From Lysobacteraceae bacterium (lineage in GTDB: Bacteria > Pseudomonadota > Gammaproteobacteria > Xanthomonadales > Xanthomonadaceae), in NCBI GenBank assembly GCA_023954075.1, contig JAMLIV010000006.1, forward strand, positions 1 to 64,000: a DNA stretch of 64,000 bases. Direction: 5' to 3'. This document shows positions 17,790-28,324 of the stretch, piece after piece. Every line of letters starts with the position of its first letter. The stretch's first letter is position 1. The notes under the pieces were generated by a model. It worked only from the letters and a program-made list of their open reading frames with translations, did not search any database and had not been told where the DNA came from. The position numbers and the translations under genes were made by a program.

Positions 17790-18989
17790 ATGGACGACAT
17801 CCAGAATCTGGTAGCCAGGGTCGCACGACTCGATCCGCGCAGCGGCGCGGACCTGCTCAAGGCCGTGCCCGATGCCCGGATCGCCGATGTCCTCAGCCGC
17901 ATGCACATCGGCCACGCGGTCGAGGTGCTGGAGGAGTTCGAGCCGGCGCGGCGCGAACGGATCGCGGGTGCGGTGCCGTTCGGGCGCGAGCCGCTGTGGC
18001 TGGTCGGCCACACCTATCCCGAAGGCACCGTCGGACGGCTGATGGAAAAACCGCCGGCGGTGTTCCCGCCCGGTGCCAGCGCCGGCAGCGTGATCGAAGC
18101 CCTGCGCGGGATCGTGCGCCTGCGCATGGTCGTCTACGTCTTCGTCACCGAAGCCGACGGCCGCCTCGTGGGCGTGGTGGCCTTCCGCGAACTGGTGTTC
18201 GCCGACCCTGGTGCCACGCTTGCGGACATCATGCTGCGCGAGCCGTTCTCGCTGCATCCCGAACAGAAATTCGTGGACGCGATGCGTGCCGTGGTCAAGC
18301 GCCACTTCCCGATCTACCCAGTCTGCGACGCGGCCGGCCGGCTGCTGGGCGTGGTCAAGGGGCAGGCGCTGTTCGAGCAGCAGGCCTTCGAGATTTCCGC
18401 ACAGGCCGGTGCCATGGTCGGCGTGGAAAAGGAGGAGCGTCTGGCCACGCCCTGGCCGCGCAGCTTCCGCTTCCGCCATCCCTGGCTGCTGCTCAACATG
18501 CTGATCGCCTTCGGCGCGGCCACCGTGGTCGGCATGTTCGAGGCCACCATCGACCAACTCGTCATCCTTGCCGCCTTCCTGCCGGTGATGTCCGGCCAGT
18601 GCAGCAACCTCGGCGCACAGGCGCTGGCGGTCACCATCCGCGGCATGACGCTGGGCGAACTGCGCGAAACCCCGCCGTGGAAGGTGCTGGCCAAGGAAGC
18701 CTGGCTCGGCCTCCTGAACGGGGCGATCAGCGGCGTGCTGGCCGGCACCGCGCTCTACTTCGTCGCGCGCTCGCAGGATCAGGTATCGCCGCTGTGGCTG
18801 GCCGGCACCATCTTCGTGGCGCTGTCGGTGAGCTGCATGTTCGCAGGCCTCGCCGGCAGCGCCATCCCGATCGTGCTGCGCCGCCTCGGTGCCGATCCCG
18901 CCACCGCCTCGGCCATCTTCCTGTCGGTCGCCACCGACATCAGCAGCATGGGCCTGTTCCTGAGCCTGGTGGCGCTGCTGCTGCACTGA
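17790..18989 (+). CDS. mgtE: MgtE-family magnesium transporter
   Basis: 399 residues. The N-terminal helical domain (about 1-70) and two CBS domains (about 75-200; MEKPPAVFPPGAS and MLREPFSLHPEQK are their starts) precede five membrane helices. The membrane domain shows FLPVMSGQCSNLGAQALAV and PIVLRRLGADPATAS (key parts of the pore helices). The conserved aspartate region reads FLSVATDISSMG. MgtE is a Mg2+ channel gated by Mg2+ binding to its N and CBS domains. It is slightly shorter than the roughly 450-residue Thermus form because the N domain is reduced. The ATG at 17790 follows 44 bases after the oxidoreductase stop. Confidence 0.9.
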   Translation: MDDIQNLVARVARLDPRSGADLLKAVPDARIADVLSRMHIGHAVEVLEEFEPARRERIAGAVPFGREPLWLVGHTYPEGTVGRLMEKPPAVFPPGASAGSVIEALRGIVRLRMVVYVFVTEADGRLVGVVAFRELVFADPGATLADIMLREPFSLHPEQKFVDAMRAVVKRHFPIYPVCDAAGRLLGVVKGQALFEQQAFEISAQAGAMVGVEKEERLATPWPRSFRFRHPWLLLNMLIAFGAATVVGMFEATIDQLVILAAFLPVMSGQCSNLGAQALAVTIRGMTLGELRETPPWKVLAKEAWLGLLNGAISGVLAGTALYFVARSQDQVSPLWLAGTIFVALSVSCMFAGLAGSAIPIVLRRLGADPATASAIFLSVATDISSMGLFLSLVALLLH

Positions 18990-19024
18990 GGAGGCCGCAC
19001 GCAGGCGGTCCCTTCCAACCGCCG

Positions 19025-19798
19025 TCAATCGAAGCGCAGATGTTTGACCGACTTTCCGCGGCGGCGGATCAGCTTGAGCGATTCGATGCCGATCTGGATG
19101 TGGCGTTCCACGAAGGTGTTGGTGACCACCGTATCGCTGGCCTCCGTCTTCACGCCTTCCGGAATCATCGGCTGGTCGGACACCAGCAGCAGCGCGCCGG
19201 AGGGAATCGAGTTGGCGAAGCCGGCCGCGAAGATCGTCGCGGTTTCCATGTCCACCGCCATGCAGCGCATCAGGCGCAGGCGCTCCTTGAAGGCCTCGTC
19301 GTGCTCCCAGACGCGGCGGTTGGTGGTGTAGACGGTGCCGGTCCAGTAGTCGTGGCCGAGATCGCGGATGGTGGTGGACACCACGCGCTGCAGTGCGAAC
19401 GCGGGCAGCGCCGGCACTTCCGGCAGGAGGTAGTCGTGCGAGGTGCCCTCGCCGCGGATCGCGGCGATCGGCAGGATCAGGTCGCCGAGCTGGTTCTTCT
19501 TCTTGAGCCCGCCGGTCTTGCCGAGGAACAGCGCGGCCTTGGGCGCGATGGCCGAGAGCAGGTCCATCACGGTGGCGGCATTGGGGCTGCCCATGCCGAA
19601 GTTGATCATGGTGATGCCGTCCGACGTGCAGCTGGGCATCGGGCGGTCGCGCCCGACCACATCACCGCCGGTCATGCGGGCGAAGTGATCGACGTAGCCG
19701 CCAAAATTGGTGAGCAGGATGTGCTCGCCGAACTGGTCGAGCGGCACGCCGGTGTAGCGCGGCAGCCAGTTGCCGACTATCTCGTGTTTTTCTTTCAT
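19025..19798 (-). CDS. amn: AMP nucleosidase, short form
   Basis: 257 residues of the nucleoside phosphorylase fold. GMGSPNAATVMDLL holds the phosphate loop, GLKKKNQLGDLILPIAA the family strand, MRCMAVDMETATIFAAG the ribose-binding Met-Glu pair, and LLVSDQPMIPEGVKT the catalytic Asp region. AMP nucleosidase hydrolyses AMP to adenine and ribose 5-phosphate. E. coli Amn is about 480 residues with an extra N-terminal regulatory domain; that domain is absent, so allosteric control by ATP and phosphate is probably different. The adenine produced could feed the adenine deaminase at 61.4 kb. Confidence 0.88.
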   Translation of the reverse strand: MKEKHEIVGNWLPRYTGVPLDQFGEHILLTNFGGYVDHFARMTGGDVVGRDRPMPSCTSDGITMINFGMGSPNAATVMDLLSAIAPKAALFLGKTGGLKKKNQLGDLILPIAAIRGEGTSHDYLLPEVPALPAFALQRVVSTTIRDLGHDYWTGTVYTTNRRVWEHDEAFKERLRLMRCMAVDMETATIFAAGFANSIPSGALLLVSDQPMIPEGVKTEASDTVVTNTFVERHIQIGIESLKLIRRRGKSVKHLRFD

Positions 19799-19894
19799 GG
19801 GGTCATTCCAGCAGAGCGCCGGCGGCACCGCGCCGGCAGGAGTCATTCATTCATCAGGCCGCGGGATTCTAGCCGCACGCGGCCGAACCGCGCG

Positions 19895-20986
19895 CTACTG
19901 CCAGCGCGCGGCGACGCGGCGGGCCAGGGCATAGGGCTCCGGATCGTTGCGATTGGTCAGCAGCACCACGGTCAGGCGCTGCGCCGGCCAGCGCAGGATG
20001 ACGTTGCGAAATCCGATGCTTTCGCCCGAGTGCCACTGCAGGCCATCCTGCAGCCGCCAGCCGAAACCGTAGCCGGCCACGTCCGGTTCGTCGGTCGCGG
20101 TGGCGGGCGTGACGGCGAGCGTGCGCCAGGGGTCGTGCAGCAGGCGATCGTCGTAAAGGGCCGCGTCCCAGCGCGCCAGATCGTCGATCGAGGCGTAGAT
20201 TCCGCCGTCGCCGAGCACCGCGCTGGTGGTGCTCTGATCGGTGCGCTGCCAGGCCTCGTCGATGAAGCTGTAGCCGAAGGCGCGCTCGGGCACCTGGCTG
20301 CGGCCGTCCTCGAAAGCCACCGAATCCATGCCCAGCGGCAGGAAGATGCGTTCGCGCAGGAAATCGGCGTAGCGCTGCCCGCTGGCGCGCTCCACGATCA
20401 GGGCAAGAAGGGCGTAGCCGCTGTTGCTGTAGCGATAGCCGGTGCCCGGATCGAAATAGCCGCCGTTCTCGCGTGAAACGAGATCCAGCACGTCGGCGTC
20501 GTGTACCTGCCGGGTGTCGGCCGGATCCATCAGGTCCTCGTAGTCCAGCAGGCCGCTGGTGTGGCTGAGCAGGTGCCGCAGGGTGACGGCGTCGGCCGAG
20601 GCCGGCAGCTCGGGCAGCCAGCGCCGCGCCGGATCGTCGATCGACAGCACGCCATCCTGCGCCAGCAGCAGGACGGCCGTAGCGGTGAACTGCTTGCTGA
20701 TCGAGGCCAGCCGGAACGCGGTGGCAGGCGTCACCGCACGCGCGGTTTCCAGGTCGGCCAGACCGAATCCGCGCCGCACGACGGCCTCGCCGTCGTGGAT
20801 CACCAGCAGCGCGGCACCGGGAACGTCGCCCTGGTAGGCGCGCAGCTCCTCGTCCGCTGCCGCGGCGACAGGCTGGCTCACGGTGGGCGCTGCGGGCGGG
20901 CTCACGTCGGGTGCCGCAGGTTGGCAGGCGGCGAGCGAGAAGGCCGCCGCAAGGCAGCACAGGGCAATCCGGATTGGAGCAGGCAT
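19895..20986 (-). CDS. Serine hydrolase lipoprotein, class C beta-lactamase fold
   Basis: 363 residues. A lipobox (LAAAFSLAAC, Cys at about 21) predicts a lipoprotein. The penicillin-binding fold follows with SISKQFTA (nucleophile Ser, SxxK) near residue 94, YSNSGYALLAL (YxN), and a late HSGESIGF in place of KTG. These features match beta-lactamase-related esterases and D-aminopeptidases more than true AmpC, since HxG replaces KTG. It is likely an envelope esterase or peptidase. The ATG at 20986 gives a complete signal. A GGCCGCG/CGCGGCC hairpin lies just past the stop. Confidence 0.83.
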   Translation of the reverse strand: MPAPIRIALCCLAAAFSLAACQPAAPDVSPPAAPTVSQPVAAAADEELRAYQGDVPGAALLVIHDGEAVVRRGFGLADLETARAVTPATAFRLASISKQFTATAVLLLAQDGVLSIDDPARRWLPELPASADAVTLRHLLSHTSGLLDYEDLMDPADTRQVHDADVLDLVSRENGGYFDPGTGYRYSNSGYALLALIVERASGQRYADFLRERIFLPLGMDSVAFEDGRSQVPERAFGYSFIDEAWQRTDQSTTSAVLGDGGIYASIDDLARWDAALYDDRLLHDPWRTLAVTPATATDEPDVAGYGFGWRLQDGLQWHSGESIGFRNVILRWPAQRLTVVLLTNRNDPEPYALARRVAARWQ

Positions 20987-21205
20987 GGCGTCATCCCACG
21001 GGGCCACAGGAAAGCGGGTGAGCGTACAGGCAAGTGCGTGCCGGCGTGCGCGTCCGGATCGGCCCACTGCTCCCGACCTGCCCCGTGCGGGTAGGCGAAC
21101 GGCAGCGCCTCTGGCAGGATGGGACCCTGCCGCGCAGGCCGATGGACTCGCAATCCCCGGTTCCGGCGAGCACAATCGTTTTGTCGCCTCGTTGAGACAG
21201 ACCCG

Positions 21206-21550
21206 ATGAGCAAACGCTTCTTCATCACCTTGCCCAATCCATCCGCCGCGCGCGGCAGCGATCCGGAGCTCGCCTTCCAGGCGCACGGTGCCGAGGCCTT
21301 TGCGCGCGAGCTGCGCGAAGCGCTGGCTTCGCCGGCACTCTTCGAGCGTTGGCGCGACCGCCAGGACGACCCGGACGCGGTGGATCCGCGCCTGGGAGAA
21401 GTCGACCCGGATGCCGGAGTGCGCGCGCGGCAGAAGGATCTGGTGATCGATCTGGAAGTGGACACGACGCTGCCGGGCGAGATCCTGCGCCAGCGGCTGC
21501 GCTGGCTCGCGGGAAGCGCTTGGCAATTGCGCGACGTCGGAGAAACCTGA
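21206..21550 (+). CDS. Conserved hypothetical protein
   Basis: 114 residues, acidic, without signal peptide or membrane segment. It opens MSKRFFITLPNPSAARGSDPELAF and has a conserved-looking DDPDAVDPRLGEVDP centre and a WLAGSAWQLRD end (shown in part). Proteins of this shape recur in Lysobacterales, but I know of no assigned function. It starts 219 bases from the divergent serine hydrolase gene and 98 bases before a response regulator on the same strand. Predicted to be a cytoplasmic alpha/beta protein. Confidence 0.65.
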   Translation: MSKRFFITLPNPSAARGSDPELAFQAHGAEAFARELREALASPALFERWRDRQDDPDAVDPRLGEVDPDAGVRARQKDLVIDLEVDTTLPGEILRQRLRWLAGSAWQLRDVGET

Positions 21551-21648
21551 GGCGTGGCGCGCGGCGTGCCGGACAATTCGCCGCAGCACGAGGGGTCGTG
21601 CGGAAAACGCCCGGTATCGGGATGGAAAACAGGTTTGCAGGGGGACGG

Positions 21649-22248
21649 ATGGGACTCTTCAATCGATTGATCAGGCTGTTCGGCAAGGCCGAGCCACGGC
21701 CCGCGACCGTCCCGTCGCCAGAACGGGATGGGACCGACGCACCGGAACCGGCAGCCACGGAGGTTCCCGAGGTGCCGCCCGCGCCGCCGAGCGGACCGCC
21801 GCGCGGGCGCGAGCGTCGCCAGCACGACCGCTCGCCGGCCGCCGAAGGCGTTCGCGTCCTGGTGGTGGACGACTCGCCCACCATCGTGCTGATGCTGCGC
21901 CGCATGCTGACGCAGAACGGCTACGAGGTCAGCGAGGCCTCCGATGCCGAAACCGGTCTGGAGGTCGCCCGCAACACCCCGCCGCACCTGATCTTCCTGG
22001 ACATCGTGCTCCCAGGCATGAACGGTTTCGAGGCGCTGCGCCGCCTGCGCCGGGATCCGGTGACGCGCGGCATTCCGGTCATCATGATCTCGGGCAACGA
22101 GTTGGCCACCGAGCAGTTCTACGCCCAGCGCATCGGTGCCGACGACTTCATGAAGAAGCCGTTTTCGCGCTCGGAGGTGTTCATGCGCATCGAAAAGATG
22201 CTCGGCCCGGACCGCATCCCGCACCGCCAGCCCGCATCCGCGGGCTGA
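21649..22248 (+). CDS. Response regulator with N-terminal linker (PilG/CheY-like)
   Basis: 199 residues. A basic start (MGLFNRLIRLFG) and a long proline-rich linker (about 15-70) precede a single receiver domain. VLVVDDSPTIVLMLRRML carries the acidic pair, LIFLDIVLPGMNG the phospho-acceptor Asp (about 123), IMISG the switch Thr/Ser position, and FMKKPFSRSEV the Lys. There is no output domain, so it must act through protein contacts, as PilG does in twitching motility. GGGGGACGG before the ATG at 21649 favours this start over ATG 21622. The amphipathic N terminus may tether it to the membrane. Confidence 0.83.
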   Translation: MGLFNRLIRLFGKAEPRPATVPSPERDGTDAPEPAATEVPEVPPAPPSGPPRGRERRQHDRSPAAEGVRVLVVDDSPTIVLMLRRMLTQNGYEVSEASDAETGLEVARNTPPHLIFLDIVLPGMNGFEALRRLRRDPVTRGIPVIMISGNELATEQFYAQRIGADDFMKKPFSRSEVFMRIEKMLGPDRIPHRQPASAG

Positions 22249-22271
22249 TCTTCCCGGCGCTCAACCGCCGC

Positions 22272-24569
<2,298 letters not shown>

Positions 24570-24707
24570 GGGCTGGCTCTGGAAAATGAAAGGCGAGAAA
24601 CCGGATTCTAGCGCGCGCGTGCCGCCGGTTCGTGGCTGATTGCGCAACAAAGGCGGAGCGTGCGGGCGCGACCGCTTCCCCGGCGTGGCCGCACGATTTG
24701 AACGACA

Positions 24708-26132
24708 ATGTCGCCCGACAAGATGGGACGCGGAGTGCCGGTGACAGGAATTGGCGGTTTCGACGGATGGCGCAGCCGTCTCGCCCTGGCCTTCGCGCTG
24801 GTCGCGGCACAGGCGGCGCTGTGGCTCAATCCCGGCTACTTCAGCCATGACGAGCTGCAGTGGGGCGCGCGCGCCGCGGTCGAGCACTGGCGCGATCTGC
24901 CGCTCGAGTCCTTTTCCGACTGGCGCAGCTTTCAGTTCCGACCGCTCACCTTCAATCTCTGGCTGCTGCTGTCGCACGCGCTGTTCGATACGCCGCGCCT
25001 GTTCCATGCGGTCCTCGTCGCGCTGGGCACGCTCAATGCGTTGCTGTTGGCGCGCGTGCTGCGCGGGACCGGCTGCCGCAACGGCGTGGCATCGGGCGCG
25101 GCGCTCGCGTTCGGACTCAGCCCCTTTGCCGCCTGGGTGCACGGCTGGGTCGGCTGCCTGGCCGATCTGCTGTGGGTGGGTCTGGGGCTGGGCATCGTCG
25201 CGACGCTGCAGCGGCTGGATGCCACCGCCGTCGTCGGTGATGAAGATACGGGTCGACGTGGGGGGCGCTTTTCATGGCTCATCGCCGCCGTCACTGCCGC
25301 GCTTGCCACCACGCTCGCGCTGCTGTCCAAGGAAGCAGCCCTCTCCATTCCCGCCCTGCTCGGGCTCGGCGCGCTGGTGCTGCGGCTGCGGCGCACCTGG
25401 CTGGCGGCGGCGCTCGCCAGCGCTGCCGTCGCGCTCGCGTATCTGGCGCTGCGGCTGACCGTGCTGACGGCGGCACCGCACGATTCGACCTACGATCCGG
25501 CGTGGGCGGCGGTGCCGCGTGGCTGGGCGATGTACCAGTTGTTTCCGTGGGCGTTGGGCGTATCGGAAGTGCACGTGCTGGCACTGGCATCACCGCAGCG
25601 CCTGGCCCTGTACGCCCTTCTCTTTGCCGCCTTCGCCATCGCCCTGTGGCGCGCATCGCCAAGGCTGTGGCTGGTCTGGCTTGCCGGCGGAGCGCTGGCG
25701 CTCGCGCCGGCGTTGGCCTTGCCTGTGCCTTCGAACCAGTACGGCTATGGCTTCGCCGCGCTGGGCTGCGGCGCGGCGGCGCTGGCCTGGGTCCGGCTGC
25801 GGCGGGGTGGTCGCATCACTCTCGCGCTGCTGGCCATCCTCGCGCTGGTGCACGGTGCGCAGATTCAGAAGCACATGCTGGAAACGGGCCGGCTGCAGGC
25901 CGTCTTTTCGCCTTCGCTGGCCGACGCCGCGCGCGCGCAGCCCGAGGGCGACATCCGCCTGTGGCCGGACGCGCCGAAGCAGGGTTTCGCGTATGCGCGC
26001 CTGAGTCACGACATTCCCGCGTATCGCGGCGTTCCCTTGGGGCCACGGGTGCAGATGGCCCGGAACCGCGACGAAGCCACGCATCGCATCACCGCGGCCG
26101 GCCGCGTGCAGGCGATGGGTGAACCGCAATGA
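24708..26132 (+). CDS. Polytopic membrane protein, possible GT-C glycosyltransferase
   Basis: 474 residues with about ten or eleven membrane helices. The first periplasmic loop after TM1 reads NPGYFSHDELQWGARAA. An acidic DE pair in this position is typical of GT-C enzymes that use polyprenyl-phosphate sugars (PMT/ArnT style). A soluble C-terminal tail (about 420-474) follows. No closer family could be recognised, so a glycosyltransferase role is inference. Start could be ATG 24708, ATG 24723 or a GTG a few codons on, preceded by GGAG. It overlaps rsgA by 4 bases (ATGA), which suggests co-translation but not shared function. Confidence 0.6.
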   Translation: MSPDKMGRGVPVTGIGGFDGWRSRLALAFALVAAQAALWLNPGYFSHDELQWGARAAVEHWRDLPLESFSDWRSFQFRPLTFNLWLLLSHALFDTPRLFHAVLVALGTLNALLLARVLRGTGCRNGVASGAALAFGLSPFAAWVHGWVGCLADLLWVGLGLGIVATLQRLDATAVVGDEDTGRRGGRFSWLIAAVTAALATTLALLSKEAALSIPALLGLGALVLRLRRTWLAAALASAAVALAYLALRLTVLTAAPHDSTYDPAWAAVPRGWAMYQLFPWALGVSEVHVLALASPQRLALYALLFAAFAIALWRASPRLWLVWLAGGALALAPALALPVPSNQYGYGFAALGCGAAALAWVRLRRGGRITLALLAILALVHGAQIQKHMLETGRLQAVFSPSLADAARAQPEGDIRLWPDAPKQGFAYARLSHDIPAYRGVPLGPRVQMARNRDEATHRITAAGRVQAMGEPQ

Positions 26133-27178
26133 CCGCGACCGGGCGCGATCCATTGCTGCATCTCGCCGGCCTGGGCTGGCGCGAGGATCTGCCGGCCGCG
26201 CGCGCCTTCGCGCAGGCACCCGCGGGGCGCGTCGTGCGCGTGAGCGAGCAGCATCGCACCGGCTTTCGCGTCTGCGACGGCGAGCGCGAGTTTCCGGCGC
26301 AGTCGCCCGCGCCGTGGACGCGCGCCGGATTTCCGGCCGAGCAGCGCGCAGTGGTGGGCGACTTCGTGCGGCTCGAGGCCGAACGCGACCAGATCATCGA
26401 GGTGCTGCCGCGCAGCAGCCTGTTCCGCCGCGGCGCGGCCGGTGAACACCTGAAGGTGCAGCCGATCGCCGCCAACATCGACACCGTGCTGGTGGTCACC
26501 GGCCTGGATGGCGACTTCAACCCGCGCCGGCTGGAACGCTACCTGGTGCTGGTGCGCGCCAGCGGCGCGGAGCCGGTGCTGGTGCTGACCAAGCTCGACC
26601 GCTGCGATGACGCCGGCGCGCTGCGTGCACGCCTCAGCGACATCGAGGCCGGCGGCGTCCCGGTGGTGAGCGTCAACGCCAAGGAGCCCGACAGCGTCGC
26701 CGCCCTCGCCCCCTGGCTTGGCAGCGGCCGCACCGTGGTGCTGGTGGGTTCCTCGGGAGCCGGCAAGTCCACCCTCACCAACACCCTGATGGGTCGCAGC
26801 AGGATGCGTACCGGTGCGGTGCGCGAGCGCGACTCGCGTGGCCGCCACACCACCACCCATCGCACCCTGATGACCCTGCCCCAGGGCGCATGCCTGATCG
26901 ACACGCCGGGAATGCGCGAGCTCAAGCTCACCGGCGGGGAGGACGTGGCCGACCGGGTGTTCGAGGACATCGAAGGGCTCGCCACCGGCTGCCGCTTCCG
27001 CGACTGCCGCCACGATGCCGAACCCGGCTGCGCGGTCCGCGCCGCGCTTGCGGCCGGCACCCTGGATCCGTGCCGATTCAACAACTACCGCAAGCTGCAG
27101 GCCGAGCGCGAGGCTGCGGCGAAGGTGCTGGCGGCGCGCCAAGCAGCACCTCAGGGGCGGCCGCGCGGGCCGCGCTGA
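26129..27178 (+). CDS. rsgA: Ribosome small subunit-dependent GTPase A
   Basis: 349 residues. It checks late 30S subunit assembly. An N-terminal OB fold (about 35-110) comes first. The circularly permuted GTPase follows with TKLDRCDD (G4) before VGSSGAGKSTLTN (G1, about 210) and DTPGMREL (G3). The C-terminal zinc module CRFRDCRHDAEPGC holds the Cys/His ligands. Permuted order and zinc motif are diagnostic. The ATG overlaps the upstream membrane-protein stop. Confidence 0.95.
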   Translation: MTATGRDPLLHLAGLGWREDLPAARAFAQAPAGRVVRVSEQHRTGFRVCDGEREFPAQSPAPWTRAGFPAEQRAVVGDFVRLEAERDQIIEVLPRSSLFRRGAAGEHLKVQPIAANIDTVLVVTGLDGDFNPRRLERYLVLVRASGAEPVLVLTKLDRCDDAGALRARLSDIEAGGVPVVSVNAKEPDSVAALAPWLGSGRTVVLVGSSGAGKSTLTNTLMGRSRMRTGAVRERDSRGRHTTTHRTLMTLPQGACLIDTPGMRELKLTGGEDVADRVFEDIEGLATGCRFRDCRHDAEPGCAVRAALAAGTLDPCRFNNYRKLQAEREAAAKVLAARQAAPQGRPRGPR

Positions 27179-27219
27179 ATCCGCAGCGTCCGATCTGCCA
27201 TCCGGGTGCGCGGAGCGCT

Positions 27220-28125
27220 TCAGTGCGCCGCCGCAGGATTGCGCACCAGCAGAATGTCCGTCGCGGCGGTTTCCAGGATGCGGCGGGCGATCGATCCGAT
27301 CAGGATGTCGAACAGCGCGCTGCGGCCGTGCGTGCCCAGGACGATCAGGTCGGCCTCGTGGTCGCGGGCGTACTCGTAGGTGAGCCGCACCGGCTCGCCG
27401 TGCTCGACGTGAAGCCGGATCGCCTCGCGCGGCGAGGGATCGAGCGCCGCCGAAGCGAGGAACTCCTGCCCCTCGCGGGTGGCCGCCTCGCGCCCCTGCG
27501 CGATCGCGCTTTGCGCCTTGGGATCCATCATGCCCAGGAACGGTACCTCGAAGGCATTGAAAACCGTCATCGGCACGCCGGCAAAAAGACCGGCCGCGCG
27601 CTCCAGCGCAAATCGCGCCGACGGCGAGAAATCGCTCGCCAGCACGATGTTCCGATACGCACCGTGAGTGCGGTCGCGCACCACCAGCACCGGCACGGTG
27701 GCATGGCGCGCCAGCCAGTCGACGGTGGAGCCGAGCACCGTGCGTCCGAGCGATTCGCTGCGCGCGATGCCGGTCACGATCAGACCCGCGCCCTCCTCGA
27801 CGGCGACCCGTGCCAGGGTTTCGTTGACCCTGCCTTCTTCCACCCGCACCACGATGTCCACGTCGGTCGCGGCAGCATCGCGGCGAAGCTGGCGCAGCGT
27901 GCGCGCGGCCGGCCCGTCGTCGTCACCGCCCCAGGAGGGCGGCGGCGCGGCGCGCACGCGGGTTTCCGACAGCGTGCCGGGATCGACCACGGTCACGGCC
28001 ACGAGCCGAGCCTGCCACTGGCGCGCCAGCTGCACGGCGCGGTCCAGCGCACGATCACAGCGTGCGGAAAGGTCGGTGGCCAGGAGAATCGTGCCGGGGA
28101 TGGGATTGGGTGCCGCTGTGCTCAT
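27220..28125 (-). CDS. Tandem universal stress protein (two UspA domains)
   Basis: 301 residues in two UspA halves (about 1-147 and 155-297). The first opens GTILLATDLSARCDRAL and ends with GSTVDWLARHATVPVLVV. The second opens NIVLASDFSPSARFAL and has the ATP-binding G-x2-G-x9-G-S/T pattern LGTHGRSALFDILIGSIARRI (shown in part: LGTHGRSAL). Such double-Usp proteins are typically induced by oxygen limitation through Anr/Fnr regulators. A CTTGACCCCGGTCAAG palindrome lies 89-104 bases upstream of the start, at a class II distance from a weak TAGGCT -10 box (28193-28188). Confidence 0.9.
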   Translation of the reverse strand: MSTAAPNPIPGTILLATDLSARCDRALDRAVQLARQWQARLVAVTVVDPGTLSETRVRAAPPPSWGGDDDGPAARTLRQLRRDAAATDVDIVVRVEEGRVNETLARVAVEEGAGLIVTGIARSESLGRTVLGSTVDWLARHATVPVLVVRDRTHGAYRNIVLASDFSPSARFALERAAGLFAGVPMTVFNAFEVPFLGMMDPKAQSAIAQGREAATREGQEFLASAALDPSPREAIRLHVEHGEPVRLTYEYARDHEADLIVLGTHGRSALFDILIGSIARRILETAATDILLVRNPAAAH

Positions 28126-28213
28126 GGGGGTTGTCCGGTTCCAGGCTGAAGAATCGGGCGGTCATCCACGCCGCCCTCAGGGCTGAAAGCCTAGCCGGTT
28201 GCAGGCCGCTGCG

Positions 28214-28229
28214 CTTGACCCCGGTCAAG
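28214..28229. promoter_or_regulatory. Crp/Fnr (Anr-like) binding palindrome between usp and pyk
   Basis: CTTGACCCCGGTCAAG is a perfect 16-bp palindrome of the TTGAC-N4-GTCAA type recognised by Fnr, Anr and Dnr relatives. On the minus strand a TAGGCT box is centred about 31 bases away, matching class II activation of the universal stress gene. On the plus strand pyk begins 96 bases downstream, so both genes could respond. Confidence 0.6.
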
Positions 28230-28324
28230 TCGCCCGCGCGTCCGGCCGCGGCGCGCACGCGGCCTGCCACGGTGGTAGCGTGCCTGCGCCATCAACGACC
28301 CTTCGACCAACAGGAGACATGTTC

